A stretch of DNA of 64,000 nucleotides, from contig CAXKWD010000003.1 in assembly GCA_964059195.1 (NCBI GenBank), forward strand, positions 199,602,174 to 199,666,173, given 5' to 3'. Under the pieces are notes generated by a model. The model made no database searches and was not told the origin of the DNA. It saw only the letters and a program-made list of their open reading frames with translations. Source of the stretch: Ectobius pallidus (taxonomy: Eukaryota; Arthropoda; Insecta; Blattodea; Ectobiidae). This document shows, one piece after another, positions 1 to 11,649 of this stretch; the stretch's first letter is position 1; the number at the start of each line of letters is the position of its first letter. The translations under genes and the position numbers were made by a program.

Positions 1-591
1 GATACATGTCTTCTTCCAAGGCTGTATGTACAGAGACTGTGTTTCAGTAATTTTACATACAAGCGTTAACCACTAATCGCATGCTCCAGAAATTCACCTG
101 TTAGCTTAGTACTTATGGCTGAATGTGGACTGTGTACACAGGATATGATGATTAAATTAGGTAGTTTTGACAGAAGGAACAATGTTCATAGCTATGAAAC
201 CAAAAATAGACATGCACTTGTATCATACACTAGACCAGTGGCCTACCTTACCGTTTTAAAATCCTACTGTGAGCTACCAACCAAAAGAACTACCATCCTA
301 AAAAAGGCTTACATTTGTTTATTACTTGAAGTTGAAATAAATTTAAACTAAACTGTTTATAACAAAAAGAAATTGAAATGGAATTGTACATAACAAAGAA
401 ATTGAAGTGTAGTTAGTAATAAATAACAAATGCACGGTCAGATTTTTTTTATTACACTTATTAACTTCAAGGAGAAGGATGGAACTCTCTTTTGTCTACA
501 ACAAGTTTTTTAATGTTGGAAGAGTAGTTAGTGGCTGCCGTTCAAATACAGTTGTCCAAATGTTCATCAGTGGTCTGTTTCTGTACTTATT
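1..591. other. Unassigned non-coding flank
   Basis: AT-rich sequence with only short open frames (up to 78 codons) that show no domain, codon bias or splice context. I see no gene, RNA or repeat that I recognise. Confidence 0.5.
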
Positions 592-1577
592 AAGTGCCAG
601 TATGGTACTTTATGAGACTGTGTGTTGGGACGAACAATGTCTGTCCGTCCGTCCGTCCGTGTGTCTGTACGCGCGATAACTCAAATACGCTTTTTCGGAT
701 TTTCATGAAACTTCGAAAACACATTTATAATTTCCATGGGAAGAACTCTATTGATATTGAACCAAATCGGTTCACCGGTACAGGAGTAATGCCCATTTAT
801 GTGCCTATTTTAATAGATTATGGCGCCTTTCTAATAGAATGCATTTACAATGTTCATGGAAAGACGTCTATTGATATTCGACTAAATCGGCTGGCCAGTA
901 CCGAAATAATGCTCAATGTAGTACCTATTATGTTAATATATAAGAAGTCGCGATAACTCAGATATGCTTTATTGGATTTTCCTGAAACTTTGACTATCCA
1001 TTTATAATGTACATCAAAAGACGTCTACTGATATTGGACCAAATCGGTAGACCGGTACCGGAGTAAAACCCAATTTATTGTCTATTTTAAAGACGTGGTA
1101 ACTAAACTCAAATACGGTTTACAGGATTTTTATGAAACTTGGTATACACATTTATAATGTCCGTGGGAAGACGTCTATTGATATTGGATAAAATCGGTTG
1201 ACCTGTTTCGGAGTAATGTTTAATTTAGTGCCTATTTTATGGTAATATACGTATTCGAAAGAATTTATGAAATGGAAATCAGTTATCATGACAACATAGT
1301 CAATTGTTTTACTGTGATCTTATAAGGCTTTGGCAATTAAAATACAGTTAGCTATGGCAAATAACACTATTGCTTTACATGCGCAAATCCAACTATACCG
1401 TTAAACTGACCCAGGTGGCTGAGAGAGTAACGTCTTGGCTTCACATTCTGGGGTTTTAGATTCAAATCCCGAAACCGGCCAATTTGAGTTTTTTTTCTTG
1501 TATTTTGCATATCATAATTGCAATCTTAACTGATTAAAGAAAAATATACTGGCAGTTTGTTACATCAGTTTACCTGA
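592..1577 (-). mobile_element. Dispersed non-autonomous element, copy A
   Basis: One of three copies in the window (others near 38.9 and 45.2 kb). It opens with AAGTGCCAGTATGGTACTTT followed by a short (CCGT)n run and a CGCGCGATAACTCAAATACG motif, and closes near 1546-1577 with ATACTGGCAGTTTGTTACAT, a near inverted repeat of the opening. The internal phrase about a C/TATTGATATTG block is repeated about four times (ca. 750, 870, 1030, 1170), so the interior is itself a diverged tandem repeat of about 150-170 bp. No coding capacity is evident; the ORFs here are fortuitous. The superfamily cannot be fixed because no clear target duplication is visible. Confidence 0.5.
1405..1490 (+). repeat. tRNA-like segment (Pol III box A/B)
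   Basis: A tRNA-like stretch with a box-A-like AGGTGGCTGAGAGAGTAACG and a box-B-like AGATTCAAATCCC at tRNA spacing. The same segment recurs in opposite orientation at 45,498-45,580 inside copy C. It looks like a tRNA(Ser/Leu)-derived SINE head or tRNA pseudogene rather than a functional tRNA, since acceptor-stem pairing is poor. Confidence 0.4.
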
Positions 1578-2200
1578 TTTTATTTTTAATAAATTTCATC
1601 CTGGAAAAAGAAACCTCACAAAGATATGTAGAGTTGAACATTGAATTCACTTTGACAGCAACCTGGACCAAAATTGGATATTTTTTTCTTTAGGAACAAG
1701 AGGCCAAATAACTTCAGAGCTTGAAGAAAGCGATTTTATAGATAAATCATTTTGAAAATCAATCAGTTCCAACTCCACTGCAGCACTGTCTTCTTCAAAA
1801 TCAAAATTCTCCATGACACAAGAAGAGAGCTCTTGACGCTATCTACCGAAAATGCCCCTGCAGCTACTAGTAACTGGCGATCGACGGTTTGGCGATCACT
1901 GCACTGTACTTACAACTACCGGTACCAAAAAAACTCACCATATTCTAGCTCTTAAAATCTTGAATAAACTTCCAGCGGCCAATGGCTTATGAGGCCTACC
2001 ATATTCCACTGTAAAGACTAGAATAAGGAAATGGCTAAGTATGTGACCATTTTATAATTTAAACGAATTTTTGTAACAAAATGTTAACTTTTAGTGATTG
2101 TTTCAATGATGGTTTTAAAATAGATATTTTTCCAAAATTATGATGACATTATGATATTATTATGACGAAGTCTATTGTAATTTTATAATTAATGACGAAT
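1578..2200. other. Unassigned intergenic sequence
   Basis: No recognisable gene. The 67-codon frame at 1752 has no family features. The 3' half becomes AT-rich and grades into the trinucleotide repeat upstream of the zinc-finger gene. Confidence 0.4.
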
Positions 2201-2201
2201 A

Positions 2202-2620
2202 TATTATTATAATAATAATTATTATGATCATTATTACATTATTATTATCGTTATTACTGTTTTTGTCTATTTTATTGTTTTTCATTTTTATTGTCCCTCT
2301 TATCATTGTTTTTATGATTATGATTATTGTCATTATAGTTATTAACATTATTGTTATTATTGTGATTATAATTGTGATTATTACTGTTGTTATTGCCATT
2401 ATTGTTGTTATTGTTATTTTTTACATTTCATTGACTATTATTATTGTTATTATTATTATTATTATTATGGTTTTTTTGATATTGCTATTATTATGGTTAT
2501 TGTTAGGATTATGAATATTATTATTGAGTTAAGATTTTATTATTATTATTACTATTATTATTGTTTAATTCTAATTTATGTTTTAATTATTATCATTATT
2601 CTTAATTATATTAATAATGC
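2202..2620. repeat. Degenerate (TTA/ATT)n repeat upstream of zinc-finger gene 1
   Basis: Long AT-rich imperfect ATT/TTG trinucleotide repeat. The hydrophobic I/V/M-only and N-only ORFs here are repeat artefacts. The same imperfections recur in order at 56,850-57,390, so this block belongs to the duplicated zinc-finger locus. Confidence 0.8.
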
Positions 2621-2764
2621 ACAAGAAAGTACGAACTGACAATTTCCTAAGCTGTAATTTGCGCCTATCCAGTAACTGTTGTATTTGAAGAATCACTGCA
2701 TCTCAGATAACACCTATAAATAATTTAATTTCCATTCCGTTCGAAAACAGATACCTTTCACAGA

Positions 2765-3892
2765 ATGGACCCTATACATGAGTATGAGGATATTAAGATT
2801 GAAATTAAAGAAGAGATTTCTGACATACAACGAAAAACTGAACCTGTGCCTGTTACGTTTGACACAATAAAGACACAGCTCATCAAATGTGAAAACACTG
2901 ACAGGAACGATTATACAGCATGCAGCACCATTCGGAAGTGTGAGCCTATACGTATTTCATTTGACACAATACAAACAAAACTAATCAAATGTGAAAATAC
3001 AGAAAAAAAGGAAGTTGGATTTTCTCACGGAAATAATGATCAGATAATGCAATCACACTCAATTGCCGTATGTAAAAGCACATCACCTGCTAGAAGCAGT
3101 ATACAGCTCAGCCCTACTAGAGTCCAAGAACTCTCATGTGATTTATGTGCCAAAAAATTTTCCAGGAAAGGAGACCTCACAAGACATGTGCATACACACA
3201 GTGGAGAGAAGGCATTCGCATGTGATATATGCGCCAAGAAATTTTCACTAAGGGGTTACCTCGAAAAACACCAGCTTACTCACACTGGAGAGAAGACATT
3301 CGCATGTGATATATGCGCCAAGAAATTTTCACTAAGGGGTTACCTCAAAAAACACCAGCTTACTCACACTGGAGAGAAGACATTCACATGTGATATATGT
3401 GCCAAGAAATTTTCCAGAAACGCTAACCTAAAAATACATCAGGTTACTCATACTGGAGAAAAGCCATTCGCATGTGATATATGTGCAAAGATATTTTCCA
3501 GAATCGGTGACCTAAAAGAACATCAGGTTACTCATACTGGAGAAAAAGCATTCCCATGTGATATATGTGCCAAGAAATTTTCCAGAAACGCGAACCTCAA
3601 AAAACATCACCTTACTCACAGTGGAGAGAAGGCATTCACATGTGGTATGTGCGCCAAGAAATTTTCACTAAGGGGTTCCCTCAAAAAACACCAGCTTTCT
3701 CACACTGGAGAGAAGACATTCACATGTGATATATGTGCCAAGAAATTTTCACAAAGTAGTAACCTCAAAGAACATCTGCTTACTCACACTTTAGAAAAGG
3801 CTTTCACATGTGAAATTTGTGCCAAGAAATTTTCAAGAAAGGAAAACCTCAAAAGACATCTTCTTACTCACAAGAGGATCAATCTTTGCTAG
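2765..3892 (+). CDS. C2H2 zinc-finger protein, nine fingers (locus copy 1)
   Basis: A 375-residue protein. Residues 1-125 form an acidic, finger-free N-terminus with two related TFDTI-KT-LIKCEN-like repeats. Nine tandem C2H2 fingers then follow to the C-terminus, most with the CDICAKKFS core, an HTGEK-type linker and a C-X2-C-X12-H-X3-H layout. Helix positions differ between fingers (RKGDLTR, LRGYLEK, RNANLKI, RIGDLKE, QSSNLKE), as expected for sequence-specific DNA binding in the nucleus. There is no ZAD or BTB domain. The frame is intact from ATG to stop and may be one coding exon. A diverged paralogue with more fingers lies at 57,547 in the same orientation. It is probably a lineage-expanded transcription factor; its targets are unknown. 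Confidence 0.9.
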   Translation: MDPIHEYEDIKIEIKEEISDIQRKTEPVPVTFDTIKTQLIKCENTDRNDYTACSTIRKCEPIRISFDTIQTKLIKCENTEKKEVGFSHGNNDQIMQSHSIAVCKSTSPARSSIQLSPTRVQELSCDLCAKKFSRKGDLTRHVHTHSGEKAFACDICAKKFSLRGYLEKHQLTHTGEKTFACDICAKKFSLRGYLKKHQLTHTGEKTFTCDICAKKFSRNANLKIHQVTHTGEKPFACDICAKIFSRIGDLKEHQVTHTGEKAFPCDICAKKFSRNANLKKHHLTHSGEKAFTCGMCAKKFSLRGSLKKHQLSHTGEKTFTCDICAKKFSQSSNLKEHLLTHTLEKAFTCEICAKKFSRKENLKRHLLTHKRINLC

Positions 3893-4459
3893 TGCAATGT
3901 GCACACTAAGCCTTGGTCATATGTGAGGCTATACAACTGTTGCAGGTTTGCCTCATACTGTGAGAAATTGGTATAGGTCTTGTTTAGGTACAGAAACGCA
4001 TAAAATCCAAAACACTTTTCGATCTTTTTAAAAAAACCGCTCAAATCATTCAGGAACTTCTACAGAATTTTTTTGACACCTCAAACGACTTTGTAATTGC
4101 TTCGAAAGCTTAGGAAAACACTAATTAAAGACGCGATTTTCCCCATATAAAATCATAATAATTTCTAATAATAACCTGACAGCTAATAACATACTGCAGT
4201 TACATAATTTATTATGAAATCTTACGTTTTATATAATTTCCGGTCAGATAAACAAAAGGAACGTCCCCAATGATCTGTTTGTTATATTAAGCTAAGAGCG
4301 CTGGGGTTACATAAATTCGAACAGAAGCTTAATTTTATGTAATATTTGGAGAGAAACCATGTTGTAATGGTATATATAATAACTCATATTTGCTTCGTTT
4401 TTTAATGAAGTGGAATAGCTAAACTTTTCGAATATTAATTCGTGATCAGTTAACATTAC
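3893..4459 (+). other. Downstream segment shared with zinc-finger copy 2
   Basis: Non-coding 3' flank that matches 59,320-59,660 and 61,020-61,240 closely. Comparison of the two shows that this copy is the unoccupied version of the mariner target site (GTTTTATATAATTTCC near 4,229-4,244). Confidence 0.7.
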
Positions 4460-4738
4460 GCTGACCACCTCCTTGGGTTAATCGGTAGCACGCCTGCCTT
4501 CCACTCCGGCGGTCCGGGTTCGAATCAGTGGTGAAAAATCCCTTTTCCGGGTTCAGGACTATGTTTGTGTTGTCCTTAGGCGAAAATAGGCTATATTCGC
4601 CGAAAATATCCCCGTAAAGGATCTCGAGGAGACGTTTGCGCGATCCGGTAGGACTAAAGTGTTCAGTGTTTTACTTCATGTTTGAATGAAGAGCTAAGAG
4701 AAGCATTTCCAATATTACTCAATAAATTCTTTCTTGAC
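4460..4738 (+). mobile_element. tRNA-derived SINE (copy 1)
   Basis: Pol III-like head: box A region TTGGGTTAATCGGTAGCACG and box B GGTCCGGGTTCGAATC at tRNA spacing, resembling a tRNA-Gly/Glu-type body. A non-tRNA body follows with repeated CCCTTTTCCGGGTTC and ATATCCCCGTAAAGGATC motifs. The same unit is found at 61,245-61,498 with point differences and a short deletion. Confidence 0.65.
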
Positions 4739-4754
4739 ATTATTATTATTATTA

Positions 4755-4801
<47 letters not shown>

Positions 4802-6536
4802 TATTACATTTCTCCACATCACATATGGGTAGTAACAGGGCACGGGATGCACCAAGTGCCTCACAATAATATAAAACATTTACATATAATTGTAATACAA
4901 GAGTTCAATTAATGTCTTCATTCTTGCGACAGGAATGATCGCACAATGTTGCATGTAGATAGGATGACAGAATGCTGCATGCTTTTGTAGGTGTTCGGTG
5001 GAAGACCCAGTTCTTGCAGACTCTTGTGAAGTGTGTAGGGGACAGGATCACAGGGACTATTCGTACTAGCTTAGCCTTCCAGATCCTCTTGACCTCCTCT
5101 GTGAGCTCTTTATACTTGCAGATCTTTTCATGGTGCTTCCTGTCGATGTTGATGTCGTTAGGTACTGCAATGTCTACAAGAAACGTTGTCCCTGTTTTCT
5201 TGTTGACCAGTATAATATCGGGTCTGTTATGGTTGATTGTTTTGTCTGTCACCACACCAGTGTCCCAGTAAAGCTTACATGACTCGTTCTCCAATAGGCG
5301 TACAGGATGGTACTTGTAGTAAGGGATACGTTCCTGAATTAATTGGTTTTTGTGGTCTAGTGCCTGGTGTATGATTCCTGCGACCTGATTGTGCCGTCTC
5401 GTGTATTCTACGGAGGCAAGTACTGAGCAGCCTGCAGTGATATGATCAATGGTCTCGAGATGAATGGAGCATCGTCTACATTTGTCAGAGAGTACGCTTG
5501 TATCTTTGATGATATATTTTTTGTAATTATTTGTAGCTATTATCTGGTCTTGTATGGCAACTGCAAATCCCTCTGTTTCTCCAAACAGGCGTCCACTTTG
5601 TAACCACATGCATGATGCGTTCTTGTCTATACTCTGTTGGTTTAGATTACTGTAGTATTTTCCGTGGAGGGTCTTTTCTCCCCAGGATCTTTCTTTCTCC
5701 TGCAGGGACACTTGGTGATTTGTATGATGGTCAGAGGCATTATATGGATGCAGTACAGTGTACCTGTCAGCGAGTGCTACAGCCTTATGGAGAAGGCTGG
5801 TTTCCTGTTTTTTAAGGAAATATCTTCTTAAGTTCCTTATCTGATTCTGGAGCATGACTTGAAGATCCAGTACTCCACGGCCTCCCAGTTTCCGTGGGAG
5901 AGTGACCCTTTCCATGCACGAATTTGGATGATGTAATCTATAGGTGGTGAGCAGAGTTCTCGTTTTCCTCTGTATGCTGTCTATTTCTGTGGCAGACCAT
6001 TTCAATATTCCAAATGAATAAACAAGGGTTGGAATAGCGTACGTATTTATAGCTTTAATTTTGTTCTTTGCATGTAAGTGACTGCGCAAAATCTGATGCA
6101 TCCTCAATGTATATTTGTCAATAAGTCCCTGTTTGATTTTCTTGTGATCCAGAGTTGTATTCTGAACAAATCCTAGGTACTTATAGGTTTCCGTTTCTAT
6201 CATTCCCTCTATTATAGATCCGGTAGTAAGTTCATACGGTTGGGAGTTTACGTGTCGACCACATTCAATTGTTAGGAGTTTACATTTCTTTACTCCCAAC
6301 GTCATTCCCACATCCGAAGAATAGAAGTCTATTACGTTTAGAAGAGCGTTCATTTGCATTCCATTGTGGGCATACACTTTCAAGTCATCCATATAAAACA
6401 AATGTGATATTCTGTGTTTCCTGTTATTATATTTAATATCAAATCCAAAACCAGTAGCTTTTAGGAGATTGGATAGAGGATTCATTGCAAGACAAAACCA
6501 CAGGGGATTATTATTATTATTATTATTATTATTTTC
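4738..6536 (-). mobile_element. R4/Dong-like non-LTR retrotransposon, 5'-truncated, inside (TAA)n
   Basis: On the minus strand the element is bounded by (TAA)n at both ends: + strand (TTA)n at about 4738-4803 on its 3' side and about 6508-6536 on its 5' side. Between them lies a reverse-transcriptase C-terminus, zinc knuckle and restriction-like endonuclease, then a ~100-bp 3' UTR. Dong, a member of the R4 group of endonuclease-bearing non-LTR elements, is known to insert in TAA repeats. The architecture and target agree, so I assign it to that group, while the clade itself is an inference that needs a tree. Confidence 0.65.
4905..6506 (-). CDS. Reverse transcriptase (C-terminal part) with zinc knuckle and PD-(D/E)XK-type endonuclease
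   Basis: The open frame runs into the (AAT)n tract upstream, so the first ~16 codons of the 549-codon frame are poly-Asn artefact and the true N-terminal RT half is missing. In that numbering the RT catalytic box FYMDD is at residues 53-57, so only the palm end and thumb of the RT remain. A C-X2-C...H...C knuckle (CRRC...H...C) lies at about 359-376. A restriction-like nuclease follows with RPDIILVN (about 444-451) and FLVDIAVPND (about 458-467). Such proteins nick the target and prime cDNA synthesis at the nick. The remaining frame has no internal stop, which suggests recent insertion, but lacking RT motifs 0-4 it cannot be active. Confidence 0.8.
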   Translation of the reverse strand, partial: PLWFCLAMNPLSNLLKATGFGFDIKYNNRKHRISHLFYMDDLKVYAHNGMQMNALLNVIDFYSSDVGMTLGVKKCKLLTIECGRHVNSQPYELTTGSIIEGMIETETYKYLGFVQNTTLDHKKIKQGLIDKYTLRMHQILRSHLHAKNKIKAINTYAIPTLVYSFGILKWSATEIDSIQRKTRTLLTTYRLHHPNSCMERVTLPRKLGGRGVLDLQVMLQNQIRNLRRYFLKKQETSLLHKAVALADRYTVLHPYNASDHHTNHQVSLQEKERSWGEKTLHGKYYSNLNQQSIDKNASCMWLQSGRLFGETEGFAVAIQDQIIATNNYKKYIIKDTSVLSDKCRRCSIHLETIDHITAGCSVLASVEYTRRHNQVAGIIHQALDHKNQLIQERIPYYKYHPVRLLENESCKLYWDTGVVTDKTINHNRPDIILVNKKTGTTFLVDIAVPNDINIDRKHHEKICKYKELTEEVKRIWKAKLVRIVPVILSPTHFTRVCKNWVFHRTPTKACSILSSYLHATLCDHSCRKNEDIN

Positions 6537-6583
6537 TAAAAGTCTTGACAACAAAAAAATAATAAAGTAATGTGGTATGAAAC

Positions 6584-9094
6584 TCTTCTTCGCTTATTCC
6601 TTTCAATTGTTGTTCGTGAAAAAAAGTCTTCCGATATTGGATGCTGAACATTGAAAAAGTAGGCATCATCCATTCATTTATATATATCCGTCCATCCATG
6701 GATCCATCAATCAATCAATCTATTCATCCATCAATCAATTGACCCATTTATTCCTTTATCCATCGATCAACTCATTTTTTACAGCAATCAATCCATCCAT
6801 TCGTTTATCCATCTATCAATCCATTTAAACTAAATTAAACTCCTTGGTGCTACATCCCTGAAGGGACAAGGCCTACCACTACCACTGACCGCTGGGGGCA
6901 TGTGATCAGCATGCCGACACCCACGGTCGTTAATGGGGGTTTCCATGACCGGAGCCACTACTTCTCTATCAAGTAGCTCAATTTGAGCCACGAGACTGAG
7001 TGCACTCCGTTCCAGACCTCCCTACCTTAGAAAAATCCGAGCAGCTAACGAGGATCGAACAAGGGGGCACGGATCTGTAGTCAGCGACGCTAACCACAAG
7101 AACACGCCAGCTGTTATCAATCCATTTATCCATCAATCCATCCATTCATTTATCAATCTATCCAACCATTTATCCGTCCATTAATTCACCCCTGCATTCA
7201 TTAGTCCATTCTGCCATTAATAATTTAATTCATCCAACCAATCTAGTTAATTATTTAATTCATCGAGCCATCCATCCAGTAATTAATTAGTTAATTCATA
7301 CATCCTTTATTTAAATAACTTATCCATCCATTAATTGTTTCCTTCATTCATCCATCCATCCATTCTCAGGCATCCATTCTCAGGCATCCATTTTCATCCA
7401 TCCATTAATCAATGTAGATAATTAATTTATCCATTAATTACTTCATTTATCCATTCCGTAATCCACCAATTAACCAATTTATTCATTCACCCAATCAGCC
7501 ATTCATCCACTCTTCCGTAACCAGTAATTAATAAATTATTTCATCCATATATTCATCCAATCATTAAATCATTCATTAATTTATGGATGGATTGATGGAT
7601 GAATGTATGGGTTAATTAATTAATTGATTAATTGGATGAATGGATGTATGCCTGAAGTAATTAATTTATTTACGGATGGGTGGATAAATTAATTATTGCG
7701 TGAATTAATTAATGGATAGGTGAATGGTTGGATCGTTGAGTGGATGAATTATGTAAATAAATAATGGATGGAGTTATCAGTGGATGGATTAATTAATTAA
7801 TGGACGGTTGAATGGATGGTTATATGGATGATTGGATTTATTGATAAATAAATGGATGATTGATTGATGAATTAATAAATGGGTGGGTGGATGGAAGTTT
7901 GGATGGTTTGTTGAATAAATGAAATTATTAATGGATGGATGGTTTTATGAATTATTTGATTACTTAATGGAATGAGATGATTGAGAGTAATAAGGAGATA
8001 GAGAAGAAATATCCAACTTCCCATTAATTAATTAAGTAATTAGTCTATTAATTTATTCATTTATTCATCCACCCATCCATCCATTAATTCATGCATTCAT
8101 CTGTATATAGAAAATAACCCATCCATTATTGATCCATTGTTAATGGATTGAAGGAGGGATGGTTGGTCGGACGGATGGATGTATAGTTGGGTCGATGGAT
8201 GAATTAATTAATGGATGAATGGGGTGGATGAATGGATAGATCAATGAGTGAATGAATGAACGGATGAATTATGGATGTATTGATTGCTTGATCGATGGAT
8301 CCATTGATGGATTATTGATTAAACAACGAATGAATGACGGATATATGGATGGATTGTTGTTGGATGAATTGATTGATGAATGAATGAATGGATGGATGTT
8401 TGAATTATAGGTGGATCGATATAAGAATGAATGGATTGATTGATGGTTGGATTTATTGGTGGATGAAGGAATGAATGGATTGATTGATGGATGGATGAAC
8501 AGATTGATTAATTGTTGGATGAATGAATGGATCAACATGTGGATGACTGGATGGATTGATGTTTGATTGGCTTGATGAATTAATTAATAAATTAGTATAT
8601 GGAAGGTTGGATGGATAAACAGTTGGATGAATCAAATAATTATTTGAATAATGGATGAATTAATTTATAGATGAATTATTTAATGGTTGGGTGAATAGTT
8701 GTATGTATTGTTATATGTAGCTGTGTGTCTGTGGAGTAGAGGAATAATAAATGGGTTCATGGGTGGATTAATAGATGGATAAATGAGTGGGTGAATGGAT
8801 AGTTGCATATGTGCATACGTAAGACAATGTTGTCTTCTGTTATAGAGGAATGATGAAAGGAAAGAAGAGTTCGGAGAAGAAGTGAGGAAGAGAGTGCCTC
8901 GATTATACTGCTGGCATACACAATTCATGCACTTGTGTTGGGAACACTGGCTGAAATGAAAATGAATGGCTGTTTTTCCCCAATATGGCTAAGTAAATTG
9001 TAAAATTTAAATTTTATATGCATTAAATTATGAATTATAGTTCAATTGTATATATTTAAATTTTATGGATGAAAACATACCGTATTCAAAATGT
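6584..9094. repeat. 2.5-kb satellite unit 1 of a direct tandem duplication
   Basis: Repeats at a constant offset of 2,527 bp in the next unit, with only a handful of substitutions seen. The unit is built from degenerate CATC/GATG tetranucleotide-like blocks whose strand sense flips several times (about 7,580, 8,020 and 8,130), a SINE (6,837-7,115), and a non-satellite tail (8,800-9,090). ORFs rich in N, P, S, I and H are by-products of the tetranucleotide. Confidence 0.9.
6837..7115 (-). mobile_element. tRNA-derived SINE inside satellite unit 1
   Basis: On the minus strand, a tRNA-like head (TTGTGGTTAGCGTCGCTGAC with box-B-like TTGTTCGATCC) is followed by a body including GGTAGGGAGGTCTGGAACGG. 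A related SINE lies at 31,815-31,970. It has an identical duplicate at 9,364-9,642 (one C/T difference in the tRNA-like part). Confidence 0.6.
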
Positions 9095-9110
9095 ACCGTA
9101 ATGCAAAACA

Positions 9111-11621
9111 TCTTCTTCGCTTATTCCTTTCAATTGTTGTTCGTGAAAAAAAGTCTTCCGATATTGGATGCTGAACATTGAAAAAGTAGGCATCATCCAT
9201 TCATTTATATATATCCGTCCATCCATGGATCCATCAATCAATCAATCTATTCATCCATCAATCAATTGACCCATTTATTCCTTTATCCATCGATCAACTC
9301 ATTTTTTACAGCAATCAATCCATCCATTCGTTTATCCATCTATCAATCCATTTAAACTAAATTAAACTCCTTGGTGCTACATCCCTGAAGGGACAAGGCC
9401 TACCACTACCACTGACCGCTGGGGGCATGTGATCAGCATGCCGACACCCACGGTCGTTAATGGGGGTTTCCATGACCGGAGCCACTACTTCTCTATCAAG
9501 TAGCTCAATTTGAGCCACGAGACTGAGTGCACTCCGTTCCAGACCTCCCTACCTTAGAAAAATCCGAGCAGCTAACGAGGATCGAACAAGGGGGCACGGA
9601 TCTGTAGTCAGTGACGCTAACCACAAGAACACGCCAGCTGTTATCAATCCATTTATCCATCAATCCATCCATTCATTTATCAATCTATCCAACCATTTAT
9701 CCGTCCATTAATTCACCCCTGCATTCATTAGTCCATTCTGCCATTAATAATTTAATTCATCCAACCAATCTAGTAAATTATTTAATTCATCGAGCCATCC
9801 ATCCAGTAATTAATTAGTTAATTCATACATCCTTTATTTAAATAACTTATCCATCCATTAATTGTTTCCTTCATTCATCCATCCATCCATTCTCAGGCAT
9901 CCATTCTCAGGCATCCATTTTCATCCATCCATTAATCAATGTAGATAATTAATTTATCCATTAATTACTTCATTTATCCATTCCGTAATCCACCAATTAA
10001 CCAATTTATTCATTCACCCAATCAGCCATTCATCCACTCTTCCGTAACCAGTAATTAATAAATTATTTCATCCATATATTCATCCAATCATTAAATCATT
10101 CATTAATTTATGGATGGATTGATGGATGAATGTATGGGTTAATTAATTAATTGATTAATTGGATGAATGGATGTATGCCTGAAGTAATTAATTTATTTAC
10201 GGATGGGTGGATAAATTAATTATTGCGTGAATTAATTAATGGATAGGTGAATGGTTGGATCGTTGAGTGGATGAATTATGTAAATAAATAATGGATGGAG
10301 TTATCAGTGGATGGATTAATTAATTAATGGACGGTTGAATGGATGGTTATATGGATGATTGGATTTATTGATAAATAAATGGATGATTGATTGATGAATT
10401 AATAAATGGGTGGGTGGATGGAAGTTTGGATGGTTTGTTGAATAAATGAAATTATTAATGGATGGATGGTTTTATGAATTATTTGATTACTTAATGGAAT
10501 GAGATGATTGAGAGTAATAAGGAGATAGAGAAGAAATATCCAACTTCCCATTAATTAATTAAGTAATTAGTCTATTAATTTATTCATTTATTCATCCACC
10601 CATCCATCCATTAATTCATGCATTCATCTGTATATAGAAAATAACCCATCCATTATTGATCCATTGTTAATGGATTGAAGGAGGGATGGTTGGTCGGACG
10701 GATGGATGTATAGTTGGGTCGATGGATGAATTAATTAATGGATGAATGGGGTGGATGAATGGATAGATCAATGAGTGAATGAATGAACGGATGAATTATG
10801 GATGTATTGATTGCTTGATCGATGGATCCATTGATGGATTATTGATTAAACAACGAATGAATGACGGATATATGGATGGATTGTTGTTGGATGAATTGAT
10901 TGATGAATGAATGAATGGATGGATGTTTGAATTATAGGTGGATCGATATAAGAATGAATGGATTGATTGATGGTTGGATTTATTGGTGGATGAAGGAATG
11001 AATGGATTGATTGATGGATGGATGAACAGATTGATTAATTGTTGGATGAATGAATGGATCAACATGTGGATGACTGGATGGATTGATGTTTGATTGGCTT
11101 GATGAATTAATTAATAAATTAGTATATGGAAGGTTGGATGGATAAACAGTTGGATGAATCAAATAATTATTTGAATAATGGATGAATTAATTTATAGATG
11201 AATTATTTAATGGTTGGGTGAATAGTTGTATGTATTGTTATATGTAGCTGTGTGTCTGTGGAGTAGAGGAATAATAAATGGGTTCATGGGTGGATTAATA
11301 GATGGATAAATGAGTGGGTGAATGGATAGTTGCATATGTGCATACGTAAGACAATGTTGTCTTCTGTTATAGAGGAATGATGAAAGGAAAGAGGAGTTCG
11401 GAGAAGAAGTGAGGAAGAGAGTGCCTCGATTATACTGCTGGCATACACAATTCATGCACTTGTGTTGGGAACACTGGCTGAAATGAAAATGAATGGCTGT
11501 TTTTCCCCAATATGGCTAAGTAAATTGTAAAATTTAAATTTTATATGCATTAAATTATGAATTATAGTTCAATTGTATATATTTAAATTTTATGGATGAA
11601 AACATACCGTAATTAAAATTG
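9111..11621. repeat. 2.5-kb satellite unit 2 of the tandem duplication
   Basis: Same content as unit 1 at +2,527 bp. Differences I saw include GTCAGC to GTCAGT near 9,612, a T/A change near 9,774 and A/G near 11,393, so the duplication is recent. The units are separated by about 16 bp. A partial third copy lies at 61,500-64,000. Confidence 0.9.
9364..9642 (-). mobile_element. tRNA-derived SINE inside satellite unit 2
   Basis: Duplicate of the SINE in unit 1, copied with the whole 2.5-kb unit rather than inserted separately. Confidence 0.6.
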
Positions 11622-11649
11622 CATTTTCAAATTGAAAAAATTAATTCCA

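Noticed and set aside
2172..2514. Hydrophobic I/V/L-rich ORF as membrane protein
   Set aside because: Translation of an ATT/GTT trinucleotide repeat; the same occurs at 56,831-57,142.
8269..11455. Multiple N/P/S/I/H-rich ORFs (60-89 codons) in both satellite units
   Set aside because: They translate the CATCCATT tetranucleotide in phase; no composition or start context typical of genes, and they recur with every repeat copy.
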